DNA of 64,000 nt, from NCBI GenBank assembly GCA_027214125.1, contig JAPWHF010000001.1:62001-126000 (forward strand), written 5' to 3'. Below the pieces are notes generated by a model. That model was given only the letters and a program-made list of their open reading frames with translations, ran no database searches and was not told where the DNA came from. Both the position numbers and the translations under genes were made by a program. Shown here piece after piece: positions 18,473-26,634 of the stretch (the first letter of the stretch is position 1; each line of letters begins with the position of its first letter). This stretch comes from Zoogloeaceae bacterium G21618-S1. Its GTDB lineage: Bacteria; Pseudomonadota; Gammaproteobacteria; Burkholderiales; Rhodocyclaceae.

Positions 18473-20677
18473 TCAGCCGAACACGTCGACTTGCAGGGTG
18501 CCGTCTTGTTTCCATCCCTGCAGCATCCCCTCGGCGTCATCGGCGGATACCTGGCCGTGGGTCTGGATAATGCCTAGCAGCGCGGCTTCCACCGACTGCC
18601 CCAGCGTGGCGGAGCGACCACACATGTACAACACGCCGCGATCCTCGGCCAGCCAGCGGTAGAGCTCGGCGCCCTGGGCGATCAGCCGGCGATCGATATA
18701 GGCACCGTCATCGGCATCGCGCGAGAAGGCGGTGTCCAGTCGGGTCAACACGCCCTTGTCTTGCCAACGCACCAGTGCATCGCGGTAAAAGAAATCGCCC
18801 GCACGTTGGCGGTTGCCGAAAAACAGCCAGCTCGGGCCCGCCTTCAGGCTCGCCTCACGCTCCGAGAGAAAACCGGGAAACGGCGCAATGCCGGCGCCAG
18901 CGGCCACCAGAATCAGCGGTCGGCCCACGTCCTCGGGCGGATTGAACTGCGGATGCGCACGCAGGCTGGCGCGGATCTGCGCGCCTTCGGGCAAGTCATG
19001 GCAGAGATAGCCGCTCGCCGCGCCAACCCGCGTCTGGCCGGCCGCGTCGCGCCAGCGATGCAGGCTGACGGTGAGGCGGATCAGTGAATCGCCGACGCGC
19101 GAGGATGAGCCAATCGAATAGCAACGCGGAGCGGCCTCCGGCGTCGGTGCGATCAGCAATAGATCGCCCGGCCGGAATTCGGTTGTCGGGTCGCTGGGTG
19201 CAAAGCTCAGTTGCCAGGTCTCGGTCAGCCCGGCCACGGCCGGATCGTCCAGGCGCTGCCGTTCGACCAGGGTGAGCGACAGCACCTGATCCGCCGCCGG
19301 CGCTTCGACCACCTCCAAGCGACGGCCAAGCAAGGTCGCGACGCGCCCCAGCCAATCCCGCCAGGCGCTGCCGGGCTCGCCATCGGCGCGCTCGATCGGC
19401 GCCAGTTCGCAGGCGCCCTGGCCCAACAAGGCGCCGCGCAACTGCTCGCCGCCGCCGCAGAAGTTCGCATAGCGCCGGTCGCCCAGCGCCAGCATGCTGA
19501 ACCGACTGCCCGCCAGATCCGCGGCCGGCAATTGCTGCATGAAGCGACGCGCCGGATCGGGCAGCTCACCTTCGCCGGTGGTCGAGACGATCATCAAGGT
19601 CTGCTCGTATCCTGCAAGCGCGACCGGCCGCAGCGCCTCGAGGGAGGCGCAGGCCACTTTCTCACCCGCCCGACGCAGCGCTTGCGCGGTCGCCTCGGCC
19701 AGGCGTGCCGCGGTGCCGGTCTGGCTGCCAAAGGCCACCAGCGTGGTGGCGCCGATGTCGGTGCTGCCCGCCGTTTGCTGACGACGGCGACGCCACCAGC
19801 CCCACGCACCGGTCCCGGTGAGCCCGGCCAGAGCCAGCGCGCCAACAAAGCTGATACCGGCAGACCACGCGCCGCCCCAGGTACCTTCGTGCAGTTCATG
19901 CACCAGGCCCGGGCCCCCGCTCAGTCGGCTGACGCTGCCATCGGGCTGAGCCATACGCACGACCTGACCGTCCGGGCCGGCAGTGAAAACGAGCGCGCTG
20001 CCGCCACGGAAGCGTCGGGCCGACAGCACCGCAGCGCCATCGCCTTGCTCGGCCACGCGGGTGATCGCCGCCGCCAGCGCCACCGGTGGGCCGCCTTGCA
20101 CTCGCGGCAACTCGGGGCCGCCAATGTGCAGGGCCATCAGCGCACCGGTCAGCGGCGCCAGCAGCACCAGCGGCAAGGCCAGCCAGCCGATGCCCAGATG
20201 CCAGCCGGCCAGCGTGTTGCGTAGCCGTGGCAACCCGAGCAGCAGACCCATGACGATCAAGACCGTCATGGCATAGGCAGCGATCTCCACCACGATGCCG
20301 AGGCCGAGCAGCAGGTTTTTGTGCAGGTCGAGCACGACGGCAAAGACGTCGGGGCCCGGCTGCGAGGCGGTCAATTCACCGGTGGACAGCGCGTACTGGC
20401 CCGAGGGACCCACTGGATTCTTGGAGGTCACCCGCAAGGCGCTGCCATCAGGCGACACGATCACCCCGGTGGCTCGCCCGCGCGGATCGATCTTAATCAG
20501 CGCCTCGGCGACCGTCTCGGCACTCACCGATACCGATGCCGCAGGCGCGGCGGTCAGCACTGGCTTGAGCGCCAGCACCGCGCCGGACAGGATGACCAGC
20601 ACGAACACTGGCGTGAGCGCGAGCGCGATCCAGCGATGCAGTTGGCGCAGGACGGAGCGAAAACGAGCGACTGTCAT
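18473..20677 (-). CDS. PepSY-membrane / flavodoxin / FNR fusion reductase
   Basis: The 734-residue fusion has a PepSY_TM module with about four membrane helices (residues 1-320; LHRWIALALTPVFVLVILSGAVLALKP, LVHELHEGTW). It is followed by a flavodoxin domain (about 335-475, VAFGSQTGTAARLAEATAQALR) and a ferredoxin-NADP reductase-like FAD/NAD domain (about 500-734, with RCYSIGSSS for FAD and AAGAGIAPFPGFLSER and YMCGRSATL for NADPH). Such proteins pass NADPH electrons across the membrane, and relatives reduce ferric siderophores or sulfite-type substrates. It heads the operon with the MacAB-type pump. The ATG at 20677 gives the usual start; the frame runs 276 bases further upstream without homology. 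Confidence 0.9.
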   Translation of the reverse strand: MTVARFRSVLRQLHRWIALALTPVFVLVILSGAVLALKPVLTAAPAASVSVSAETVAEALIKIDPRGRATGVIVSPDGSALRVTSKNPVGPSGQYALSTGELTASQPGPDVFAVVLDLHKNLLLGLGIVVEIAAYAMTVLIVMGLLLGLPRLRNTLAGWHLGIGWLALPLVLLAPLTGALMALHIGGPELPRVQGGPPVALAAAITRVAEQGDGAAVLSARRFRGGSALVFTAGPDGQVVRMAQPDGSVSRLSGGPGLVHELHEGTWGGAWSAGISFVGALALAGLTGTGAWGWWRRRRQQTAGSTDIGATTLVAFGSQTGTAARLAEATAQALRRAGEKVACASLEALRPVALAGYEQTLMIVSTTGEGELPDPARRFMQQLPAADLAGSRFSMLALGDRRYANFCGGGEQLRGALLGQGACELAPIERADGEPGSAWRDWLGRVATLLGRRLEVVEAPAADQVLSLTLVERQRLDDPAVAGLTETWQLSFAPSDPTTEFRPGDLLLIAPTPEAAPRCYSIGSSSRVGDSLIRLTVSLHRWRDAAGQTRVGAASGYLCHDLPEGAQIRASLRAHPQFNPPEDVGRPLILVAAGAGIAPFPGFLSEREASLKAGPSWLFFGNRQRAGDFFYRDALVRWQDKGVLTRLDTAFSRDADDGAYIDRRLIAQGAELYRWLAEDRGVLYMCGRSATLGQSVEAALLGIIQTHGQVSADDAEGMLQGWKQDGTLQVDVFG

Positions 20678-20761
20678 GATTGACACCAGAAAACAGGTTG
20701 CGGTGCCGCGCATTGAGGCATTGATGCGCAGCGTCGTGAGGCCTGAAGTATGTCCCGCCCT

Positions 20762-20771
20762 CGGGTTAACC
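20762..20771. repeat. Short perfect palindrome upstream of the PepSY reductase operon
   Basis: GGGTTAACCC is a perfect ten-base palindrome about 85 bases upstream of the flavoprotein start, overlapping a promoter-like area that contains TTGACC on the minus strand. It could be an operator half or chance. I see no convincing Fur box in this gap. Confidence 0.25.
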
Positions 20772-20837
20772 CAGGTCAATGCAGTGTAAAGGCAGGTAAA
20801 GCCAGGCCTGGCAGCGCGCGCAACACAGCGCCCGGCC

Positions 20838-20865
20838 AAAAAAATGCCACCCCGGAGGGCGGCAT
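20838..20865 (-). terminator. Rho-independent terminator of the AGCS symporter gene
   Basis: On the minus strand, ATGCCGCCC and GGGGTGGCAT pair around a short loop and are followed by seven T residues. It lies 24 bases after the symporter stop. Confidence 0.88.
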
Positions 20866-20888
20866 CATCGACAACACAACAGGCGGGA

Positions 20889-22358
20889 TCAGGCCTTGGA
20901 CGGGTCCACCGCCGACCTGGACGCCTTGAGGCGCTTCTGCCAGAAACTGGCATTCTTGATGCCCAGCGCGTCCGGATCGAAAACCGGCTCCTTGCCCGCC
21001 TTCTTTTGTGACTCGTAGTCCTTCAACGCCAGCAGGGCCGGTTTTTGCAGGATCAGGATGGCCACGATGTTCAGCCACGCCATGATGCCCACGCCCACGT
21101 CGCCCAGATCCCAGGCCGCACCGGCAGTGCGTACCGAGCCGTAAGTCACTGCGGCCAACAAACCAATTTTCAGCACAAAATACAGCCAGCCGCGATGCAC
21201 CTTGCGGTTGATGTAGGCGATATTGGTTTCGGCAATGTAGTAGTAAGCCACGATGGACGTGAAGGCAAAGAAGCTCAGCGCCAGCGCCACAAATGTCGAA
21301 CCAAAGCCAGGCAGCATCGACTCGACCGCCGCCTGGGTATAGGCCGGGCCGGCCTCGACGCCGGGCAGATTGTTGACGATCGCCACGCCATCCGCGCCAA
21401 TCACGTTGTACTTGCCGGTCGACAGCAGCATGAAGGCCGTCGCCGAGCACACGAACAAGGTGTCGATATACACCGAGAAGGCCTGCACAAAGCCCTGCTT
21501 GGCCGGGTGCGACACCTCTGCCGCAGCCGCCGCATGCGGGCCCGAGCCCTGACCGGCTTCATTCGAATACACGCCGCGCTTCACGCCCCACTGCACCGCC
21601 AGGCCCAGCACCGCACCAAAGCCCGCCTCAAGACCGAAGGCGCTCTTGAAGATCAGCGCGATCATGCCCGGCACCTGCTCCACGTTCAGCAGCACGATGA
21701 CCAGCGCCACCAGAATGTAGGCCAGCGCCATGAAGGGCACCACGATCTCGGCGAACAGCGCGATGCGCTTGATGCCGCCGAAAATGATGAAGCCGAGCAA
21801 GACCACCACAAACGCCGCACTCACCGCCGGCTCGACGCCCCAGGCGGTCTGAATGCCCGAGGCAATGCTGTTGGCCTGCACGCCGGGCAACAACAAGCCC
21901 ATGGCGATGGCGGTGGCTAGCGCAAAGATCCACGCATACCAGCTCTGGCCCATGGCCTTTTCGATGTAGTAGGCCGGGCCGCCACGGTATTGGCCGTTGT
22001 CGTCTTTTTCCTTGTAGATCTGCGCCAGCGTCGATTCGATGTAGGCCGTGGACGCGCCCAGGAAGGCCACCGTCCACATCCAGAACACCGCGCCCGGACC
22101 ACCAAAGGTGATGGCCGTCGCCACGCCGGCGATATTGCCAGTACCGACCCGGCCCGACAGCGCGATGGTCAGCGCCTGGAAAGACGACACACCGCTCTCG
22201 GAGCTGCGCCCTTCAAAGATCAGCCGAACCATCTCTTTGAAACCGCGCACCTGCATGAAACGCGTGCGGACCGAAAAATACAGACCCACGCCCAGACACA
22301 GATACACCAGCGCCGGGCTCCAGATATAGCTATTGAGGATGCTGACAAACTCGTTCAC
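20889..22358 (-). CDS. Alanine/glycine:cation symporter (AGCS family)
   Basis: The 489-residue protein has about 11 membrane segments. It carries the family signature GRVGTGNIAGVATAITFGGPGAVFWMW in part, plus NEAGQGSGPHAAAAAEVSHPAKQG. AGCS proteins import alanine, glycine or related amino acids with sodium or protons across the inner membrane. The gene is monocistronic, with its own terminator. Its leader contains a terminator-like hairpin about 80 bases upstream of the start, which may attenuate expression. No ribosome site stronger than AGGAG (complement of 22368-22372) is seen. Confidence 0.94.
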   Translation of the reverse strand: MNEFVSILNSYIWSPALVYLCLGVGLYFSVRTRFMQVRGFKEMVRLIFEGRSSESGVSSFQALTIALSGRVGTGNIAGVATAITFGGPGAVFWMWTVAFLGASTAYIESTLAQIYKEKDDNGQYRGGPAYYIEKAMGQSWYAWIFALATAIAMGLLLPGVQANSIASGIQTAWGVEPAVSAAFVVVLLGFIIFGGIKRIALFAEIVVPFMALAYILVALVIVLLNVEQVPGMIALIFKSAFGLEAGFGAVLGLAVQWGVKRGVYSNEAGQGSGPHAAAAAEVSHPAKQGFVQAFSVYIDTLFVCSATAFMLLSTGKYNVIGADGVAIVNNLPGVEAGPAYTQAAVESMLPGFGSTFVALALSFFAFTSIVAYYYIAETNIAYINRKVHRGWLYFVLKIGLLAAVTYGSVRTAGAAWDLGDVGVGIMAWLNIVAILILQKPALLALKDYESQKKAGKEPVFDPDALGIKNASFWQKRLKASRSAVDPSKA

Positions 22359-22439
22359 GCGGATTGACTCCTATCGGCCCGGGTCACGGGCACACGCGCC
22401 GACTCGGAAAGGTGGTCCGGGCCGGCACATCAAACAGAA

Positions 22440-22472
22440 GGATCTGCAACAGCCAATCGCTGTGGCAGATCC
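22440..22472 (-). promoter_or_regulatory. Terminator-like hairpin in the leader of the AGCS gene (candidate attenuator)
   Basis: On the minus strand GGATCTGCCACAGC pairs with GCTGTTGCAGATCC (14-base arms, one mismatch, five-base loop) and is followed by TTCTGTTT. Upstream on the same strand are further complementary blocks (GATCGCGG near 22520 with CCGCGAT near 22484). The arrangement resembles a structured leader with a terminator. I do not see the glycine-riboswitch core sequences. Confidence 0.4.
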
Positions 22473-22583
22473 GGGCGAATCGCGGGGCCGTCAGATGGGA
22501 ACGCCCAGCGGGGCCGCGATCCTACCCGATTTCGCAGCTCGGCCGACACCCTTGCACATCAAGGCGGCGACACCCGATGTGCG

Positions 22584-24227
22584 ATGATCCAGACCATGAC
22601 CGCCACCCACACCGATCCGCTCGACGTCGTGCGCCAGTACCACCAGCGCACCAAGCACCGCCCCGATCGCTACGCCGCCTCGCTCGGCTACCTCGACTGG
22701 GCCAGCCAGCCCGACCCCTTCCGCCGCTTCGATGGCGCCGCAACGCTCGACCTCCCTCGCCCGGCCCTGCGCGCGGCGCCGACCTACGACAGCCTGTTCG
22801 CCACGGTGCCCGCGGCCGCGCCGCTCGACGCCGACACCGTCGGCCGATTGCTGCTGCACAGCCTCGCCCTGTCTGCCTGGAAGCAGGTTGGCCCCGGGCA
22901 GTCGTGGTCGCTGCGTATCAACCCGTCCAGCGGCGCGCTGCACCCCACCGAGGGTTACGTAATCAGCGGCGCCGTGCCCGGCCTGATCAACGCACCGGGC
23001 GTGTTTCACTACGCGCCCTTCAGCCACCAGCTCGAACGCCGTGCCACGCTGACCGAGGCGCAATGGACGGCATTGACCGCCGGCCTGCTGCAACCGGGCC
23101 TGCTGATGGGCCTCACCTCCATCCACTGGCGCGAGGCCTGGAAGTACGGCGAACGCGCCTGGCGCTACTGCCAGCACGACGTCGGCCATGCCATCGGTGC
23201 CATCGCCTTTGCCGCACGCACGCTCGGCTGGCAAGCACAGCTGCTCGACAGCGTGATCGACACCGACCTCGCCCGCCTGCTCGGCACCGACACGCAATCC
23301 GGCCCCGAGGCCGAGCACGCCGACTGCCTGATCCTGCTCAGCCCGGCCGGTAGCTCCGCGCCCACGCTCAGCGCCGACGCCTGGCAAGCGCGCATCCCCG
23401 CCATCGCGCCGCTCGGAACGCCCAACACGCTCAGCCATGACCACCACCCGTGGCCGGTCATCGACGCCGTAGCCAACGCCGCGCACACACCCGGCCCCAC
23501 CGCCGCCGCACACCACGCAAAGCCACACACCGACACCTCGCCCGACCGCCGCCACAGCGCCGAGCAGATCATCCGTCAGCGCCGCAGCGCGGTGGACATG
23601 GACGGCCGCAGCCCGCTCGACCGCGCCAGCTTCTACCGCCTGCTCGCGCGCACCCTGCCCGGCGCCTTTGTGGCCGATGCGCTGCCGTGGGCCCCGCGCG
23701 TCTCGCTCGCCTTGATGGTGCACCGGGTCACCGATCTGACGCCCGGCTTCTACCTGCTGGTGCGCGACCCGGCCCACGACGCCAGCCTGCGCCAATCGCT
23801 GTCTGATGAATTCGTCTGGGAAGTGCCCGAGGGCTGCCCGCCCGATCTGCCGCTGTTCCGGCTGATCGGCGACGACGCCCGCCGCGCCGCGCAGGCCGTC
23901 AGCTGCCAGCAGGCCATTGCCTCGGACGGCGCGTTTGCCGTGGGCATGCTCGCGCAGTTCGACGCCGCGCTGGCGGCCGGCGGCGCCCGCGCCTATCCGC
24001 GACTGTTCTGGGAAACCGGCCTGATCGGCCAGGTGATGTATCTGGACGCCGAAGCCGCCGGCCTGCGCGGCACCGGCGTTGGCTGCTTCTTCGACGACAT
24101 GATGCACGCGCTCATGGGCATTACCGATACCGCCTGGCAGAGCCTCTATCACTTCACCCTCGGCGGCCCGGTCGAGGACGATCGCCTGCAAACCCTGCCG
24201 CCCTACGCCCATCTGGACAGCCAATAG
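22584..24227 (+). CDS. SagB/ThcOx-type nitroreductase-like protein with two domains
   Basis: The 547-residue protein contains two nitroreductase-like FMN-binding folds. One covers about 70-285 (LLLHSLALSAWKQVGPGQSWSLRINPSSGALHPTEGY in part, YCQHDVGHAIGAIAFAARTLGW). The other covers about 330-540 (IIRQRRSAVDMDG, QAIASDGAFAVGMLAQFD, GLRGTGVGCFFDD). The family includes the azoline-oxidising dehydrogenases of thiazole/oxazole-modified peptides. Here there is no precursor peptide, cyclodehydratase or maturation gene nearby, so a free-standing small-molecule or redox role is as likely. Starts at 22584 or 22596 (MTATHTD) are both possible, and neither has a strong ribosome site. Confidence 0.85.
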   Translation: MIQTMTATHTDPLDVVRQYHQRTKHRPDRYAASLGYLDWASQPDPFRRFDGAATLDLPRPALRAAPTYDSLFATVPAAAPLDADTVGRLLLHSLALSAWKQVGPGQSWSLRINPSSGALHPTEGYVISGAVPGLINAPGVFHYAPFSHQLERRATLTEAQWTALTAGLLQPGLLMGLTSIHWREAWKYGERAWRYCQHDVGHAIGAIAFAARTLGWQAQLLDSVIDTDLARLLGTDTQSGPEAEHADCLILLSPAGSSAPTLSADAWQARIPAIAPLGTPNTLSHDHHPWPVIDAVANAAHTPGPTAAAHHAKPHTDTSPDRRHSAEQIIRQRRSAVDMDGRSPLDRASFYRLLARTLPGAFVADALPWAPRVSLALMVHRVTDLTPGFYLLVRDPAHDASLRQSLSDEFVWEVPEGCPPDLPLFRLIGDDARRAAQAVSCQQAIASDGAFAVGMLAQFDAALAAGGARAYPRLFWETGLIGQVMYLDAEAAGLRGTGVGCFFDDMMHALMGITDTAWQSLYHFTLGGPVEDDRLQTLPPYAHLDSQ

Positions 24228-24252
24228 CAGCCGGGCGCCGCGCGTTGCTGCA

Positions 24253-25260
24253 TCAGCGCACGGTATAGCCCCGCCCGTCCAGACACGCGCCCATGGCGCG
24301 GTAGTAGTCTGAGCGCGCCGAATCGGACTGCGCGCTCGACCCATCGTAAGCCGGCCGCGAGGGATCGAAGCCGGTCTGCTCGCGCGACCAGCGATGGCAT
24401 TCGTAACGGTCGTCGGCCTGCTGCGCTTCGGACTGCCCCAGGCGGGGATAGATGAATTGCTGCGGCTCGTCATCCGCCAATTCATCCTCCAGATACTCCG
24501 GTGCACCTGCCGGACGCTCGACCACCACATAACCCTGAGGCGCCGGCGCGTAGTACACCTCATTGGCGTAGTAATACCGCGACGGCCCGATGCGCAACGT
24601 CAGATAGCCCAACGGCAAAACCGGCACGACAATCCCGAAGGGCGGCGCGATGACGACAAAGCGGCTGCCCGAGGGCCGGTACCACACGCCATTGGAAAAC
24701 ATGTAACGACCGCCGCGGTGAGTCACGACGCGGTGCGCCGGCGGCAAGGCGTGAATGACCGCGCCCCGCGACGGGTAGTGCCGGCGCTCGACATGCACGG
24801 CGCGCCGGTCGTCCCAGCGATCATCCCGGCGATCCGTACGAGTGTCTTGCCGCACCACCGCACGGGTATCACGCCCGTCATCGCGGCGATCCTGTCGTAT
24901 CTCACGCGGACTCTGGATGGAGTCCCGGCGATCGTCCCGGCGATCGTCCCGGCGATCGTCCCGGCGGTCGCCCCGGCGGTCGTCCCGGCGGTCGTCCCGG
25001 CGGTCGTCCCGGCGATCTTCGCGACGGTTCTCGGTCCGTGCTTCGGTCCGTGCTTCGGTCCGTGCTTCGGTCCGTGCTTCGGTCCGTGCTTCGGTCCGTG
25101 CTTCGGTCCGTGCTTCCCGACGCTCATTCGTGCGCGCTTCGCCACGTCCGCGATCCCGCTCGCCTGTCATGTCCGCATGCGCCAGCCCGCCGGTGCCGGC
25201 CACCAGCGCCAGCGCGACCAGCATCCCGCGGGATCTCACCAAGGTTTTCGTGTTCATCAT
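24253..25260 (-). CDS. Secreted repeat protein with EART and DDRR tandem repeats
   Basis: The 335-residue precursor has a signal peptide (VALALVAGTGGLAHA-D). It is followed by seven exact EART tetrapeptides and eight xDRR tetrapeptides, each coded by a 12-base DNA repeat. The repeats form a highly charged, probably extended segment of about 80 residues. The next part (about 180-250) has the sequence FSNGVWYRPSGSRFVVIAPPFGIVVPVLP, which is seen in DUF6515-like envelope proteins. The C-terminus carries a RYECHRWSREQTGFDPS...CLDGRGYTVR domain shared with the next gene. Start ATG 25260 has GGAG six bases upstream. The function is unknown; the periplasm or cell surface is the likely location. Confidence 0.82.
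   Translation of the reverse strand: MMNTKTLVRSRGMLVALALVAGTGGLAHADMTGERDRGRGEARTNERREARTEARTEARTEARTEARTEARTEARTENRREDRRDDRRDDRRDDRRGDRRDDRRDDRRDDRRDSIQSPREIRQDRRDDGRDTRAVVRQDTRTDRRDDRWDDRRAVHVERRHYPSRGAVIHALPPAHRVVTHRGGRYMFSNGVWYRPSGSRFVVIAPPFGIVVPVLPLGYLTLRIGPSRYYYANEVYYAPAPQGYVVVERPAGAPEYLEDELADDEPQQFIYPRLGQSEAQQADDRYECHRWSREQTGFDPSRPAYDGSSAQSDSARSDYYRAMGACLDGRGYTVR
24921..25024. repeat. 12-base tandem repeat coding for DDRR
   Basis: About eight imperfect copies of a 12-base unit (CGGCGATCGTCC and CGGCGGTCGTCC variants on the plus strand) encode xDRR tetrapeptides in the repeat protein. The unit length is a multiple of three, so copy-number change keeps the frame. Confidence 0.85.
25033..25116. 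repeat. Seven perfect 12-base tandem repeats coding for EART
   Basis: GGTCCGTGCTTC occurs seven times in a row without a single mismatch, encoding EART seven times on the minus strand. Perfect identity implies recent expansion or ongoing slippage. Confidence 0.95.
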
Positions 25261-25276
25261 TGTCGACTCCATGGAT

Positions 25277-25834
25277 TCAGCGCACCGTGTAACCGCGGCC
25301 TTCAAGGCACGCGGTGGTGGCACGGCGGTAATTGTCGGCACGCTGCTCGCGCGGAAGATCGCGGCGCTCGGCCATGCGCTCTTCAATGGCCTGGGCGCGC
25401 GCTTCACGCGCGTTATCGGCGGCATTACCGGCCACGCCACCCACCACGGCACCAATGGCGGCGCCTTCCAGCGTGCGTTGCGGGTTCGCCACCGCGGCCC
25501 CCACCACGGCCCCGGCCACCGCCCCCATCGTGGTGCTCGTACCCGAGGGCGGATCGGGCTCAACGCGCGGCGCCAGCGCACGTGTTTGGGCCGACGACCG
25601 GGCCGGATCGAAGCCGCTTTGCTTGACTGCCCACAGATGGCACTCGTAACGATCACGGTCAGCCCGCCGCGCCGATTGCCCCTGCGCGGGATATACCGCC
25701 ATCTCCCGGAACGAGGCCTCGGGCGCCCCGCCGACCGGGCCGGAACGCGGCGCAGCGCACCCGGCCAGCGTCACGACTGCGAGCAATGCGACACCGGTAC
25801 GACGTGTTTGAAACAAGGCAAAACGGCCACGCAT
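25277..25834 (-). CDS. Glycine-zipper lipoprotein related to the adjacent repeat protein
   Basis: The 185-residue precursor has a lipobox (LAVVTLAGC) that places a lipid on Cys26 or so. Residues about 100-140 form a glycine-zipper (GAVAGAVVGAAVANP, GAAIGAVVGGVAGNAADNA), a membrane-inserting motif of outer-membrane lipoproteins. The domain before it, RYECHLWAVKQSGFDPARS, and the final CLEGRGYTVR match the C-terminus of the neighbouring repeat protein, so the two genes share a duplicated RYECH/GYTVR module. The two lie 16 bases apart on the same strand and are probably co-transcribed. The function is unknown. Confidence 0.85.
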   Translation of the reverse strand: MRGRFALFQTRRTGVALLAVVTLAGCAAPRSGPVGGAPEASFREMAVYPAQGQSARRADRDRYECHLWAVKQSGFDPARSSAQTRALAPRVEPDPPSGTSTTMGAVAGAVVGAAVANPQRTLEGAAIGAVVGGVAGNAADNAREARAQAIEERMAERRDLPREQRADNYRRATTACLEGRGYTVR

Positions 25835-25976
25835 GGGCGACTCCCGACAAGCTCAACTCACAGGCATCAGTGTGCGGCCCCGCCGGGTGAAGTGCTTGCC
25901 GAGCGTGGTTAAGCTGTGTAAAGAAGGAGCACTGAATCGTCTCCAGACGTAAGCCCCCAAAATCAGGTCTCCCGCC

Positions 25977-26486
25977 ATGTCCTTTGTTCACAGTTTTGCG
26001 CCCCTGGCCGACGCCAGCGCGACCCGCCTGATCCTCGGCAGCATGCCGGGCAAGCGCTCGCTGGCCGAGCAGCAGTATTACGCCCACCCGCACAACGGCT
26101 TCTGGCCAATCATGGCCGAGCTGTTTGGTTTCGAGGTCACCGCCTCCTACGCCGAGCGCTGCGCCGCGCTCACCGCGGCCGGCGTTGCGGTGTGGGATGT
26201 GCTCGCCGCCTGCACCCGCGAGTCCAGCCTGGATTCGGACATTGTCGAGGCGAGCATCGTACCCAACGACTTCACCGGTTTTCTCACGGCGCATCCGGGC
26301 ATTGAGGCCATCTACTTCAATGGTGCCAAGGCCGAGAGCAGCTTCAACACCCATGTGCTGCCCACGCTGAGCGAGGCGCACGCCGCCATCCGCCGCCACC
26401 GTCGCCTGCCCTCGACCAGCCCGGCCCACGCCGGAATGCGCTTCGACGCCAAGCTCGACGCCTGGCAACGCGCCATCGCGCCCTGA
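25977..26486 (+). CDS. Hypoxanthine-DNA glycosylase (family 6 UDG superfamily)
   Basis: This 169-residue cytoplasmic DNA-repair enzyme excises hypoxanthine (deaminated adenine) from DNA. The family signatures are visible: LILGSMPGKRSLAEQQYYAHPHNGFWPIM near residues 18-46 (the Asn of HNGFW is the proposed catalytic residue of this family) and IYFNGAKAE in the middle. The C-terminal LPSTSPAHAGM matches the usual S-P-A motif. The gene is monocistronic. The ATG at 25977 follows AGGTCTCCCGCC, a weak ribosome site. Confidence 0.88.
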   Translation: MSFVHSFAPLADASATRLILGSMPGKRSLAEQQYYAHPHNGFWPIMAELFGFEVTASYAERCAALTAAGVAVWDVLAACTRESSLDSDIVEASIVPNDFTGFLTAHPGIEAIYFNGAKAESSFNTHVLPTLSEAHAAIRRHRRLPSTSPAHAGMRFDAKLDAWQRAIAP

Positions 26487-26634
26487 GCGCTCAGAAGTCA
26501 TGAATTGATCGACTGCGCTTGGCATCTCAGGGTTGAGCGGTGCTCGCAATGCTCTTGGTCTTCAGTGCATTCCGCTTACAGCGCGCCGGCCGCCCCTCAC
26601 CTGTCGGCGCTCGCTACGATTTCTTCACAACTTC

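Noticed and set aside
20677-20889. Fur box upstream of the PepSY reductase operon
   Set aside because: I looked for the GATAAT-type repeats and found none; only a ten-base palindrome is present.
24921-25116. CRISPR array
   Set aside because: The 12-base repeats are contiguous, without spacers, and lie within a coding frame.
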